Notes: generated by a model not told the origin, from the sequence alone. 64,000 nucleotides of DNA from Salipaludibacillus sp. CUR1 (GCF_021028955.1 NZ_JAIWPE010000057.1:142828-206827); one strand, 5' to 3'. Numbered from the stretch's first letter, positions 52,403-61,266 are shown. Numbers and translations: made by a program.

Positions 52403-52451
52403 GTATTCTGAATCCTGTATACAGAATACTGCACAAAAAAATGCTTGTCAA
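52403..52451 (-). promoter_or_regulatory. Sigma-A promoter with overlapping GntR operator
   Basis: Minus strand TTGACA (52451-52446), 17-bp spacer, TATTCT (52428-52423). The inverted repeat GTATTCTG (52403-52410) / CAGAATAC (52422-52429) with an internal TGTATACA (52416-52423) covers the -10 box. This is a likely autoregulatory operator. Confidence 0.8.
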
Positions 52452-52690
52452 TTACAAATTTTCTAAAAATTTTGTTTCTTATGAAAAGACCTCCTTTGCT
52501 AAAGTATTAAAAAGGCGCTTATTAACACTCATTCTCTTCGCTTTGTTTAATAAGACTACTGAGAAAATTACTCCCAATTGAAAATATTTTAAATATTCAA
52601 TTTGTAATTGGTGTTCATTCTACTCACCTGGAATAGTTATATCAATGGACTCGTTACATTTCTTAACAATGTTTTTTCTTAAGGGAGTAA

Positions 52691-52717
52691 AAAAAAGCAG
52701 CCCCGAAAGGCCGCTTT
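52691..52717 (-). terminator. Terminator of yjfB
   Basis: Same 27-bp sequence as 39886-39912: GCGGCC / GGCTGC-type stem with one wobble and a T-run on the minus strand. Confidence 0.8.
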
Positions 52718-52723
52718 TTCTTC

Positions 52724-52924
52724 TTACACTTTGGTGTCGATGCTGCCGCCGAGATGGGGCTGCATCGCATGCTCCATTCGCTGCAACTCTGCGGAGTCTA
52801 TCAGCTTTTCGAGCGCTTGTCCCTGCTGGCCGGCCTGATCAATCGATTTTTGCATCATCGAAAGAGAGGCCTGCTGGTTCACTCCCGCCTGGCTAAGGGC
52901 AATGGAGAGTGAAGGAATTTCCAT
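52724..52924 (-). CDS. yjfB: YjfB-family putative motility protein
   Basis: 66 aa. The start is ATG 52924 behind AAAGGAGGTGATCCG; a longer frame upstream is not needed. MEIPSLSIALSQAGVNQQAS and MQKSIDQAGQQGQALEKLID match the YjfB family (DUF6277-like small proteins), which is sigma-D-controlled in B. subtilis. No clear sigma-D promoter was found here. Its last ~20 codons and terminator recur as a decayed copy at 39886-39987, on the far side of the catabolic operon. Confidence 0.85.
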   Translation of the reverse strand: MEIPSLSIALSQAGVNQQASLSMMQKSIDQAGQQGQALEKLIDSAELQRMEHAMQPHLGGSIDTKV

Positions 52925-53306
52925 CGGATCACCTCCTTTATTAAATCGAATCGAGACCATAATGTTATATACATCGCTCAATCTTTTTATAGCAAGAAAA
53001 CGATGTATCTATCATATCGACCTAAATGAAGAGAGTTTAAGAGGCGTCTGCAAAACTTACGAGTCTGCCCTTCAAACCTTAACATCTTTTCAGCAGCAAG
53101 CATTTTTTTAAAAGGAAAAGCCCGCTCCTGAAGCTTCCATTTTCTCCTGCGCCTTAATTCAGAAGAGCCATTTATGTAACAAACTCATCACAGTTATGTT
53201 TCTGAGATAACAACATTATTATATTTTTATTAATTTTAAGTTTAAATATAATAGTCCCGGTGAAAAGGACTACTAAGCAGTAAATATATTACTCGGAGGT
53301 GTACAA
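52925..53306. other. Intergenic region, yjfB / deacetylase
   Basis: About 380 bp, AT-rich. A TATAAT at 53247-53252 may be the -10 of the deacetylase gene; no clear -35. Nothing else recognised. Confidence 0.35.
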
Positions 53307-54551
53307 ATGAAGAGAAACTTCTTCGTGACCCTTTGCAGTGTGTTGTTAGTCAGCTTAGTTGTACCGGCAGGAGTCTACGCGGAAGAAGATTACAACCACC
53401 CCGATGTCGTTTATCTTACATTTGACGATGGACCAGGAAACCACACCACAGACGTCCTCTCAATCCTGGAAAGTTATGATGCACAAGCAACTTTCTTTGT
53501 ACTGGAGCCGGATGTGCGCAACCACCCTTCCACAGCCCGGCAAATTGCAGACCAGGGCCATACGATAGGAGCCCACAGTGTAACTCATTCGAGAGCGGAG
53601 TTTTTCGCTTCTCCGTCGAGCGCATTGAACGAAATGCAAACCACACAGCAAACCATTCAGCAAATTACCGGTTATGACACTGAATTCGTACGTGTCCCAT
53701 ACGGTACCATCCCCGATTTAACACAGGCCATGAAAAATACTTTAACTGAAAACGGATTTGAAATATGGGACTGGAACATTGACAGCAGAGACTGGGAACA
53801 CGAAAATAACCCGGACGCGATCGTAAACAATGTTATTAGCGGCCTTGAGGAAAACCGCAGTAACAATGTCGCCTCAGTTATTCTACTTCACGATGTGCTG
53901 CCGCAAACAGTTGAAGCTCTCCCTGAAATTCTTGATTATTTAAGAGACAATAATTATGAACTCCGAACGATAGATAATCATACACCATCCCACAACTTTA
54001 TGAGTGAATGGCCGTCTTACCAAGGCGACACCTCCCCGCCAGCTGAAGGAAATGGCTCATCAGGAGAAGTCAGCCTGCCTGACGGAATTTTAAACACAGG
54101 AGCGACTGGTCCCGCAGTTGAAGACGTGCAGTCAGCCCTTAATAACGCTGGCGCAAACTTAACTGTCGACGGCATTTACGGCCCGAAAACCCGTAATGCA
54201 GTGCACAGTTTCCAGTCTGACTATTCTCACTTAGTTAATGATGGAATATACGGGCCTCAAACACGAGGAGAACTTGAGGATGCTGCAAATGGCGGAGAAA
54301 GTTCTGAACCTTCCGAGCCTTCCGAACCAGCTGCCTCTCTTCCTGATGGTGTTTATAACATCGGCCACACCGGCGAACCGGTGGAGCATATACAATCCGC
54401 TTTAAACAGTGCCGGTGCTAACCTGACAGTGGACGGCATTTATGGCCCGAAAACGAGAGATGCTGTGCTGGACTTCCAGTCTGGATACAGTTCACTCGTA
54501 AATGATGGCATTTACGGTCCTCAAACCAAATCACAGTTAAGAAATTACTAA
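53307..54551 (+). CDS. Secreted polysaccharide deacetylase with two peptidoglycan-binding domains
   Basis: 414 aa. Signal peptide with likely cleavage after VYA (residue ~25). The NodB domain (about 33-225) has TFDDGPG (catalytic Asp40, metal Asp41), metal ligands His90 and His94 in GAHSVTHSR, RVPYG and the late LLHDV. Two PG_binding_1 repeats follow (about 259-330 and 345-412). They are near-duplicates, for example both have ANLTVDGIYGPKTR. A SEPSEPSEP linker joins them. It probably deacetylates peptidoglycan or chitin-like polymer at the wall. Confidence 0.92.
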   Translation: MKRNFFVTLCSVLLVSLVVPAGVYAEEDYNHPDVVYLTFDDGPGNHTTDVLSILESYDAQATFFVLEPDVRNHPSTARQIADQGHTIGAHSVTHSRAEFFASPSSALNEMQTTQQTIQQITGYDTEFVRVPYGTIPDLTQAMKNTLTENGFEIWDWNIDSRDWEHENNPDAIVNNVISGLEENRSNNVASVILLHDVLPQTVEALPEILDYLRDNNYELRTIDNHTPSHNFMSEWPSYQGDTSPPAEGNGSSGEVSLPDGILNTGATGPAVEDVQSALNNAGANLTVDGIYGPKTRNAVHSFQSDYSHLVNDGIYGPQTRGELEDAANGGESSEPSEPSEPAASLPDGVYNIGHTGEPVEHIQSALNSAGANLTVDGIYGPKTRDAVLDFQSGYSSLVNDGIYGPQTKSQLRNY

Positions 54552-54581
54552 AATGGAATAGCCCATGCTTCAAGAGACAGT

Positions 54582-54612
54582 GAGGCTCCAGTTAAGGCTG
54601 GAGTCTCTTTTT
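54582..54612 (+). terminator. Terminator of the deacetylase gene
   Basis: GAGGCTCCAG / CTGGAGTCTC (one wobble) followed by TTTTT. Confidence 0.85.
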
Positions 54613-54736
54613 CGTTAATTAAAAACACCTGTGAGTAAAGATACTTGTTTTTGACAAAAATTATACATATTTATTTACATTATATTCAAAAATACGTTAC
54701 CAAATCTTACAAGATATTAATTTTTATACACTAGTA

Positions 54737-54765
54737 TTGATTTTTATTCATAGACTTGGTATGTT
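54737..54765 (+). promoter_or_regulatory. Possible promoter of the YjiH gene
   Basis: TTGATT (54737-54742), 17-bp spacer, TATGTT (54760-54765). A TTTGACAAA 9-mer (Spo0A-box-like) lies at 54650-54658. Confidence 0.35.
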
Positions 54766-54807
54766 TATAACCGTTCTATTTTATTTATACTTTGGAGGTT
54801 GCTTTTA

Positions 54808-56184
54808 ATGGCTAACGATTATAATACACAAACGGTGACAAAATCAGATGAGTATTCCTTATCTTTAATGAAATTTTTATTGCCTTCCTTATTCGGGATT
54901 CTAATGTTTCTTGTTCCGGTTCCGTTTAATGGAAGCATCACTATCGGCGTGGGGATTTTAGCAGAAACGATTCAGTCGACTTTCGCTGACATCATTCCTT
55001 TGTTTATGACGGGTGTGATTATACTGTCGGCAGCCGGTGCCATAATCGCTAAAACAGTGAAGCCAACATGGATCACAAATAATGAGGCGATGCGAAACCT
55101 TTTTAATATCTCAGCGTTCTGGCTCCTTGTCCGAGTCATCGGTTCGGTTTTCGCGCTCATGGTTGTGTTCGAGGCTGGCCCGGAAATGATCATTGCGCCA
55201 TTCACAGGAGGAACTGTCCTGTTTGAACTGGTTCCTGTATTGATGGCATGGTTTTTATTTGCCGCTTTATTCATGCCGTTTTTGCTCTCATTCGGTTTAA
55301 TGGATTTTATCGGCACGCTTTTACGTAAATTTATGCAGCCTATATTCAAACTGCCTGGCCGTTCCGCGGTTGATGCGAGTGCGTCGTGGATGGGCGCCGG
55401 ACCTGTTGGGGTGTTAATCACAACCCAGCAGTTTGAACAAGGGTATTATACAAAACGTGAATCATCGGTTATTTCAACGAACTTTTCGATTGCTTCAATC
55501 GCCTTCAGTCTAGTTATTATCAGTTTCATCGGCCTTGAAGCGTATTTCGTACCGTTTTACCTGACAGTGACAATCGCTGTCTTTGTGGCAGCGGTCATTA
55601 TGCCGCGCATTCCGCCGCTGTCCCTTAAGAAGGATGACTATCATGAACCTGTCGGGAAACAGATCACTGAAGCTGCTCCTAAAGATGAGTCGACGCTCTC
55701 ATTCGGCCTGAAGGTCGCAGTGGAAAAAGCGAACAGCGTGAAAAGCCTGGGAAGTGTGATACAAAAAGGCGCCACTAACGTCCTCGATATGTGGCTTGGC
55801 CTCATACCGGTCGTCATGACACTTGGAACGATTGCTTTAATTCTCGCGGAATTCACCCCGCTCTTTGTGTGGCTGTCCATGCCGATTGTTCCTCTTCTCC
55901 AGCTGCTGCAGCTTCCGGAAGCACAGGCGGCAGCTCCTGCGATGGTCGTCGGGTTTGCGGACATGTTCCTGCCGGCAGTCATCGGTAACGGTATTGAAAG
56001 TGAACTGACGCGGTTCGTTATCGCCGGGGTCTCGATCAGCCAGCTCGTCTATATGTCTGAAATCGGTGTATTAATTATGCGGTCAAAAATTCCCCTCAGT
56101 TTCTGGGAACTTGCCGTGATTTTTATCCAGCGTACACTTATTACACTGCCAATTATTGCCGGGATTGCCCACCTTATTTTTTAA
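54808..56184 (+). CDS. YjiH family membrane protein (nucleoside-recognition GATE domain)
   Basis: 458 aa, about ten TM segments. The start is ATG 54808 (MANDYNTQTVTKSDEYSLSL) behind GGAGG; the frame's TTG at 54799 is too close to it. ADIIPLFMTGVIILSAAGAI, ASASWMGAGPVGVLITTQQF and GFADMFLPAVIGNGIESELT are typical of YjiH/GATE proteins, thought to carry small organic solutes. It is 89 bp upstream of an aminotransferase, so the two likely form an uptake-and-use unit for an amino compound. Confidence 0.88.
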   Translation: MANDYNTQTVTKSDEYSLSLMKFLLPSLFGILMFLVPVPFNGSITIGVGILAETIQSTFADIIPLFMTGVIILSAAGAIIAKTVKPTWITNNEAMRNLFNISAFWLLVRVIGSVFALMVVFEAGPEMIIAPFTGGTVLFELVPVLMAWFLFAALFMPFLLSFGLMDFIGTLLRKFMQPIFKLPGRSAVDASASWMGAGPVGVLITTQQFEQGYYTKRESSVISTNFSIASIAFSLVIISFIGLEAYFVPFYLTVTIAVFVAAVIMPRIPPLSLKKDDYHEPVGKQITEAAPKDESTLSFGLKVAVEKANSVKSLGSVIQKGATNVLDMWLGLIPVVMTLGTIALILAEFTPLFVWLSMPIVPLLQLLQLPEAQAAAPAMVVGFADMFLPAVIGNGIESELTRFVIAGVSISQLVYMSEIGVLIMRSKIPLSFWELAVIFIQRTLITLPIIAGIAHLIF

Positions 56185-56273
56185 TTGTTGAACGTCAATT
56201 GTTGAACGGCACTGAGACTGTTATGCTATGGCAGTAGTAATTATTTTTCGTAAAAAAACAGGAGGCTTTATTC

Positions 56274-57563
56274 ATGGCTATAAATGCAGAAGAATCGTTG
56301 AAAAAGCGGATGAGTGACCGGCTTGCGCCGAGCATGGCTAAAGACCATCCGAACCTTCCTGTGATTAAGGAAGAAGGCTGTTATTACTACGGCGCTGACG
56401 GAAACACCTATCTGGATTTTACGTCAGGCATTGCCGTGACCAATACGGGGCACCGCCACCCGAAAATTGTAGAAGCCATTAAGAACGGGGCAGATTTATT
56501 AACCCACGGCCCTTCCGGTGTCATTATGTACGACTCCATTTTAACGCTGGCAGATAAACTGGCAGAGGTTATGCCGGGAGAAATCGACTGCTTTTTCTTT
56601 GGAAACAGCGGGACAGAAGCGATTGAGGGCGCATTAAAACTGGCTAAGTTCGTCACGGAACGAACCGCAGTTGTGTCCTTTACAGGCGGCTTCCACGGCC
56701 GGACGTTCGGCGCAATGGGAGTCAGCACCTCTAAGAGCAAGTACAGGAAACATATGCAGCCAAATATGAACGCGTTTCAGCTCCCTTATGCTGATCCTGA
56801 GCTGACAGAGGAAGAAAATATAGACAATCTGGACAAGCACCTTGATAACCTTTTCGCCCATCAAGTGACCCCTGAAGAGGTTGCCTGCATGATCGTCGAA
56901 CCGATTTTGGGAGAAGGTGGCTATATCGTGCCGCCTGCAGCGTGGCTCAAAAGAATCCGCGAGCACTGTTACAAGCATGACATTCTTCTGATTTTTGACG
57001 AGGTCCAGACAGGGTTTGGACGGACCGGCCACTGGTTCGCATCACAAGCTTTTGATGTAACGCCTGATATCCTCGCAGCAGCAAAGGGAATTGCTTCAGG
57101 CATGCCGCTCGGAGTCACTGCCGCTTCAAAAGAACTCATGCAGAAATGGCCGCTCGGCGCCCACGCGACAACTTTCGGCGGAAACCCGATCGCCTGTGAA
57201 GCCGGCATTGCCACGATCGATGTGTTAATGGAAGAAAACTTGATTCATAACGCACAGGAAATGGGCGATTACGCTGTTTCCCGTCTGGAAAAAATGAAAG
57301 AAGACCACCCGACCTTAGGGACGATCCGGGGAATAGGGTTAATGATCGGCATTGAAATCATTAATCCCGAAACAGGAGAAGCCGACGGCGGCGGATTGAT
57401 GGAAGTCCTTGATCTCGCCCTTGAGGAAGGCGTCCTCTTCTATTTCTGCGGCAACAAGACGGAAGTCATGCGCATGATCCCGCCGCTCATTGTCACAAAA
57501 GAGCAGATTGATGAAGGGCTGGAAAAGCTGGATAAGGCGCTGGACAGGTTTGAGAATTCATAA
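56274..57563 (+). CDS. Class III aminotransferase (4-aminobutyrate type)
   Basis: 429 aa. [51 protein letters not shown] and the PLP-Lys in [16 protein letters not shown] are present; [15 protein letters not shown] closes the site. The start is ATG behind ACAGGAGGCTTTATTC. It follows the YjiH transporter and precedes a terminator. The likely donor is an omega-amino acid such as GABA. It is the second such enzyme in the window and is not a close copy of the one at 44192. Confidence 0.9.
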   Translation: MAINAEESLKKRMSDRLAPSMAKDHPNLPVIKEEGCYYYGADGNTYLDFTSGIAVTNTGHRHPKIVEAIKNGADLLTHGPSGVIMYDSILTLADKLAEVMPGEIDCFFFGNSGTEAIEGALKLAKFVTERTAVVSFTGGFHGRTFGAMGVSTSKSKYRKHMQPNMNAFQLPYADPELTEEENIDNLDKHLDNLFAHQVTPEEVACMIVEPILGEGGYIVPPAAWLKRIREHCYKHDILLIFDEVQTGFGRTGHWFASQAFDVTPDILAAAKGIASGMPLGVTAASKELMQKWPLGAHATTFGGNPIACEAGIATIDVLMEENLIHNAQEMGDYAVSRLEKMKEDHPTLGTIRGIGLMIGIEIINPETGEADGGGLMEVLDLALEEGVLFYFCGNKTEVMRMIPPLIVTKEQIDEGLEKLDKALDRFENS

Positions 57564-57570
57564 CAAAAAG

Positions 57571-57600
57571 AGGTTGAGGAACGGCTCCTCAACCTTTTTT
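57571..57600. terminator. Bidirectional terminator, aminotransferase / arsM
   Basis: AGGTTGAGGA-ACGGC-TCCTCAACCT with AAAAAG before and TTTTTT after. Confidence 0.92.
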
Positions 57601-57630
57601 TGTGCCTTGTATCCAAGCCCCTTTAGAGAG

Positions 57631-58392
57631 TTAGTTTTTCACAGCATGTATCGTGGCCGAAACGACATCCTCAATGTGCAGGTCGCCCTCTTTCCAGGCT
57701 TCGAGCAAATCATCACTAGAGGTGTTTTTTGTAATTTGAACAGCGGAAAAGCCTGCATCCTTAAGCATCTGTTCAATCTTATCCATACGTTCTGCTCCAA
57801 TTATACAATCACATACCTGAGGATCTTTATATGCACTTTCAGGCGTCTCACCACTGACCCGGACAATGTCAGAAATGTTTATACGGCCGCCCGGCTTTAA
57901 AACGCGATACACTTCTTTAAAAACTCTCTCTTTTTCAGGAGAAAGATTAATGACACAATTAGAGATAACGACATCGATAGTAGCGTCGGCCACTGGCAAA
58001 TTCTCTATTTCACCCAGCCTGAACTCCACATTCCCATACCCCTGCTTGTGTGCGTTATACCGGGATTTCTCAATCATTTCGTGAGTCATATCCACTCCGA
58101 TAACTGCTCCTGATTCACCGACTTTCTTTCTTGAAAGGAAGGCATCAAACCCGGCGCCGCTTCCAAGGTCGAGGACAGTTTCGCCTTCCCGAAGACCAGC
58201 AATGGCGGTCGGATTCCCGCAGCCCAGCCCAAGGTTGGCTCCCTCTGCCCCATTTATTTCGTCATCCCGGTAACCCATTGTTTTAGCAATCCCGCTTGCT
58301 TTCCCGTCGTCAGAGCAGCACCCGTCACCTGCTCCTGTCGCAATGCCGCCGTAACGCTCCCTGACAAGTTTCCTTTGACTATCTGCTTTCAT
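57631..58392 (-). CDS. arsM: Arsenite S-adenosylmethyltransferase ArsM
   Basis: 253 aa. SAM-binding motif VLDLGSGAGFDAFLSRKKVG and GVDMTHEMI. The As(III)-binding cysteines are DGCCSDDG near the N-terminus, ISNCVINLSPEKE and QVCDCIIGAERM, so the full set of conserved Cys is kept. It methylates arsenite to mono-, di- and possibly trimethyl species. It lies downstream of sigZ and is convergent with the aminotransferase. Confidence 0.93.
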   Translation of the reverse strand: MKADSQRKLVRERYGGIATGAGDGCCSDDGKASGIAKTMGYRDDEINGAEGANLGLGCGNPTAIAGLREGETVLDLGSGAGFDAFLSRKKVGESGAVIGVDMTHEMIEKSRYNAHKQGYGNVEFRLGEIENLPVADATIDVVISNCVINLSPEKERVFKEVYRVLKPGGRINISDIVRVSGETPESAYKDPQVCDCIIGAERMDKIEQMLKDAGFSAVQITKNTSSDDLLEAWKEGDLHIEDVVSATIHAVKN

Positions 58393-58462
58393 AAGTCATT
58401 CCTCCTCTTAATGATCGTTCACCAGAGAAGACGAAAACAGTTTAAAAGGGTCGCAAAACTTC

Positions 58463-59017
58463 TTATGCACAGCACACATTTCTTTTCTCGTAACGCACCA
58501 CGTTGCCGTACGCGTCAAACTGAACATCACAGCAGTTCAGCAATATCTCCTTGAGCTGCCTCCTGGCCCTTTGCACTCTCGTTTTTGATCCTGACAGCGT
58601 CAGGTTCAATTCAGAAGAAATTTGGCGATGTTTCCATTCCTCCCCCACATACAGCCAAAACGGCAGCTGGTACTTTTCAGGAAGGCCCTGTAATTCTCTC
58701 AGTAAATAAGAGGCACAGTCTTCATTAAAATTAGTTTCCGCATGTTCCATACCAGTTATAGGAGTGTCGGGTACATTGGCATCTGGAATTTCCACCTTTC
58801 TTTTCCGGTAAAAATCGATGATCGTACTCCTGGCAATCTGGTATAACCAGCCGCGCACGTGTGTGACATCAGCCAGTTTGTTCTCCTCTCGAACGACCTT
58901 TATCCAAATAGTCTGAAGGACATCCTCTGCATCAAACCTGCTTGCGACCCGTTTTAACACAAACCGCCTCAGTTCCTGATGATACTGCTCTACAATACGA
59001 TCCAGTTCAACCGCCAT
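58463..59017 (-). CDS. sigZ: ECF-type RNA polymerase sigma factor, SigZ-like
   Basis: 184 aa. Region 2 includes FVLKRVASRFDAEDVLQTIW and GWLYQIARSTIIDFYRKRKV; region 4 includes LPEKYQLPFWLYVGEEWKHR and LNLTLSGSKTRVQRARRQLK. A Cys-containing tail (LLNCCDVQFDAYGNVVRYEK then RNVCCA) is typical of the SigZ group and could sense metals or redox. The start is ATG 59017 behind AAAGGAG. It is 70 bp upstream of arsM; no anti-sigma factor is next to it. Confidence 0.9.
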   Translation of the reverse strand: MAVELDRIVEQYHQELRRFVLKRVASRFDAEDVLQTIWIKVVREENKLADVTHVRGWLYQIARSTIIDFYRKRKVEIPDANVPDTPITGMEHAETNFNEDCASYLLRELQGLPEKYQLPFWLYVGEEWKHRQISSELNLTLSGSKTRVQRARRQLKEILLNCCDVQFDAYGNVVRYEKRNVCCA

Positions 59018-59085
59018 TATATGCACACTCCTTTATATAACTATCTTATTATATAATATACCGTTTACTGCTCAGGAAACAAGAA

Positions 59086-59115
59086 AAAAGATGATCCGTT
59101 TTAAGATCATCTTTT
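59086..59115 (-). terminator. Terminator after the thioredoxin-like gene
   Basis: AAAAGATGATC / GATCATCTTTT with flanking A and T tracts. It separates the arsR-permease-thioredoxin transcript from sigZ-arsM. Confidence 0.85.
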
Positions 59116-59134
59116 ATATCAAGCAACCTTTAAT

Positions 59135-59371
59135 TTATTTTACTGACAGATGCTTCTTAATATCTTTAACACTCAGTAACTTTCCGGTTGTAAGGACTTC
59201 CCCATCGACCGCAAAGCCGGGGGTGCTCAGCACACCGTAATTCATAATGTCTTCCAGGTCCTCCACTTTCACAACTTCCGCTTCGATCCCAAGATCAGCG
59301 ATGGCTTCCCGGGTTCTTGCTTCCAGCTTCTTGCACTTAGCACATCCGCTTCCTAAGATTTCAATTTTCAT
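59135..59371 (-). CDS. Small redox-active disulfide protein (thioredoxin family)
   Basis: 78 aa. MKIEILGSGCAKCKKLEART has a CxxC site (Cys10, Cys13) and TPGFAVDG the cis-Pro loop. This is the redox-active disulfide protein 2 type, often encoded next to DUF318 permeases. It lies 22 bp after the permease gene. It may hand thiols or bound arsenicals to the permease, or keep its Cys pair reduced. Confidence 0.9.
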   Translation of the reverse strand: MKIEILGSGCAKCKKLEARTREAIADLGIEAEVVKVEDLEDIMNYGVLSTPGFAVDGEVLTTGKLLSVKDIKKHLSVK

Positions 59372-59393
59372 TATTATCCCTCCATCTATTTAT

Positions 59394-60419
59394 TTAAAAG
59401 ATCAGCACGCCTGCAAGGAAGGCAAGCAGCGTCGTCAACCCAATAACTAAACCAATATAAGCTCCTGCCCGTTTCAGTCCCATAATTTTTGAAACAACGA
59501 TCATATTCGGCAAACTCATCGTCGGCCCTGCCAGCAGAAGGGCAAGGGCAGGTCCTTTGGCCATGCCGAGGTCAAGGAAACTGTTCACGATCGGCACTTC
59601 AGTAAGTGTCGCAAAATACATAAACGCGCCAAAAATTGAGGCAAGGAAGGTGGCCTGAACCGTATTCTCACCAGCGGCGGCTGACATAAATGTTTCAGGG
59701 ATTAATACCGTAATGACGCCTGCAATAAATATCCCTACGACAAACAGCGGAATAATTTTTTTAGCCAGATCAAAAGTCTCCAAACACCAGCTCCACAATT
59801 CATCTTTATCGAAAAACCATATAAGCTGGACGGCTAATATGACAAGCGCGCCCAAGGTCACAAAAGGCATATTCATGCCTGACAGCAACATGACGAGCAG
59901 GGTCACGAAGAACAGGCCGTTTTGCCACAAGTTTCTAGGAGAAGTGTCATTTATCTCAAACATCTTGGCATTTTTATCTGTGTGATTTTCGTCCTTTTGA
60001 AAAATAAGCTGCATGATAAAACCTATAATAATGGCTAAAATAACCGCACTCACGACTCTGGCCGCCCCTATGTCTGCGCCGATAAAACTGAATGTAAAGG
60101 TGATCGCAAGCAGATTAATCGCGGGGCCGGCAAAAAGAAACGTAATAGCAGGACCGATTCCTGCCCCCTTTTTCCAGATGCTCGTAAACATCGGCAGCAC
60201 CGAACACGAACAGACAGTGAGAATGATGCCTGAGACGGAAGCCATGGAATACGAGACTGATTTCTTAGCATTCGGGCCGAAATATTTAAGCACGGCACCT
60301 TGCGACATAAACTGGGCGATTGCTCCTGAAATAAAGAACACAATTGTCAGCGTAATCGTTCGGGGAAGGGTGAAATACTCAATAAGAAATTGCCAGCCGG
60401 CATATAAAATATCCATCAT
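59394..60419 (-). CDS. DUF318/ArsP-family permease
   Basis: 341 aa with eight to ten TM segments. The Cys motif ILTVCSCSVLPMFTSIWKKG followed by GIGPAITFLFAGPAINLLAI is the family signature. The second half repeats the pattern (TEVPIVNSFLDLGMAKGPAL then LALLLAGPTMSLPNM). ArsP members export trivalent methylated arsenicals; others (YraQ) are uncharacterised. Its start overlaps the arsR stop (TAATG). Next to arsR and arsM, an arsenical exporter is the best guess. Confidence 0.85.
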   Translation of the reverse strand: MMDILYAGWQFLIEYFTLPRTITLTIVFFISGAIAQFMSQGAVLKYFGPNAKKSVSYSMASVSGIILTVCSCSVLPMFTSIWKKGAGIGPAITFLFAGPAINLLAITFTFSFIGADIGAARVVSAVILAIIIGFIMQLIFQKDENHTDKNAKMFEINDTSPRNLWQNGLFFVTLLVMLLSGMNMPFVTLGALVILAVQLIWFFDKDELWSWCLETFDLAKKIIPLFVVGIFIAGVITVLIPETFMSAAAGENTVQATFLASIFGAFMYFATLTEVPIVNSFLDLGMAKGPALALLLAGPTMSLPNMIVVSKIMGLKRAGAYIGLVIGLTTLLAFLAGVLIF

Positions 60420-60775
60420 TAGTCTCCCCCTCCTAAAAGAACGTCCAGGCTCTTAACAGAAGGGTTCAATTTATATATTGTGAATTTCCCCTCTCTCCGT
60501 GACTGAATGACCCCTCCTCGTTCCAGCAATTTCAGATGATGAGTCACCGTTGAATTTACACTGCCAAGAGCTTCGACCAGCTCGCACAGGCAGCATTCCC
60601 GGACAGCTAATAAGGAGACGATTTTTAGACGTGTCTCGTCACCGAGCGCTTTAAACAACGCGGCTTTCGCCTCGATTTCTTCATCTGTCTTAAGGTGAGG
60701 GAATTTTTCCTGCGCCTCATTAAAAAGCTCTTTGCTTTCTTCTTTATTTAAAATGATCCATTCCTTCTTCGCCAT
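60419..60775 (-). CDS. arsR: ArsR-family metalloregulator
   Basis: 118 aa winged-helix repressor. The start is ATG 60775 (MAKKEWIILNKEESKELFNE), behind GGCAGGTGAGAG. The ligand site is in AVRECCLCELVEALG, with three Cys on the alpha-3 helix region, similar to As(III)/Sb(III) sensors. The recognition helix reads NSTVTHHLKLLERGGVIQSR. It is first in the arsR-permease-thioredoxin operon and probably represses it. Confidence 0.93.
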   Translation of the reverse strand: MAKKEWIILNKEESKELFNEAQEKFPHLKTDEEIEAKAALFKALGDETRLKIVSLLAVRECCLCELVEALGSVNSTVTHHLKLLERGGVIQSRREGKFTIYKLNPSVKSLDVLLGGGD

Positions 60776-60829
60776 ATCTCTCACCTGCCTTTTAATTACC
60801 TATGTTCAATATATCACTAACCAGGTGTT

Positions 60830-60857
60830 AAAACTACATTTCTAGTTTTGTAGTTTT
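60830..60857. promoter_or_regulatory. Inverted repeat upstream of arsR
   Basis: AAAACTAC-N12-GTAGTTTT, with an overlapping AAAACTA-CATTTC-TAGTTTT. It lies 55 bp before the arsR start and is a candidate operator. Confidence 0.5.
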
Positions 60858-61020
60858 GACAGGTTTGTGACGGCTTTGGAGGGAGTTAGGATGTAGTTTC
60901 TGGTGGTGGAGAAGGTGGTGGTTGCGGGAGCAGACAGTGGAAAGAGTACCATCTGGCTCGTTTTTTGTGGGAAGAAGCGGGACGGCCGGGATGCGCATTT
61001 GAAAATCAAGCCATAAAAAA

Positions 61021-61044
61021 AAGACCCTGTAAAAACAGGGTCTT
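61021..61044 (-). terminator. Terminator of csp copy 2
   Basis: AAGACCCTGT-AAAA-ACAGGGTCTT with an A-run on the left. Confidence 0.92.
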
Positions 61045-61052
61045 CTTGGTTA

Positions 61053-61250
61053 TTACTTCTGTACGTTAGCAGCCTGTGGGCCACGTTGGCCTTGCTCGAT
61101 GTCGAAGTTTACTGCTTGACCTTCATCAAGTGTTTTGAAACCTTCACCTTGAATTGCGGAAAAGTGAACAAAAACGTCGTCTTGTCCTTCAACTTCGATG
61201 AAACCGAAACCTTTTTCTGCGTTAAACCATTTTACTGTACCTTGAGTCAT
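61053..61250 (-). CDS. csp: Cold-shock protein, copy 2
   Basis: 65 aa. [23 protein letters not shown]1 KGFGFIE and RNP2 VFVHFSAI are intact. It has a strong ribosome-binding site (CAGGAGGAATAAG), unlike copy 1. The C-terminal GPQAANVQK matches the family. A GTGGGAATTTCCCAC palindrome lies 16 nt before the start. Confidence 0.96.
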   Translation of the reverse strand: MTQGTVKWFNAEKGFGFIEVEGQDDVFVHFSAIQGEGFKTLDEGQAVNFDIEQGQRGPQAANVQK

Positions 61251-61266
61251 AACTTATTCCTCCTGC

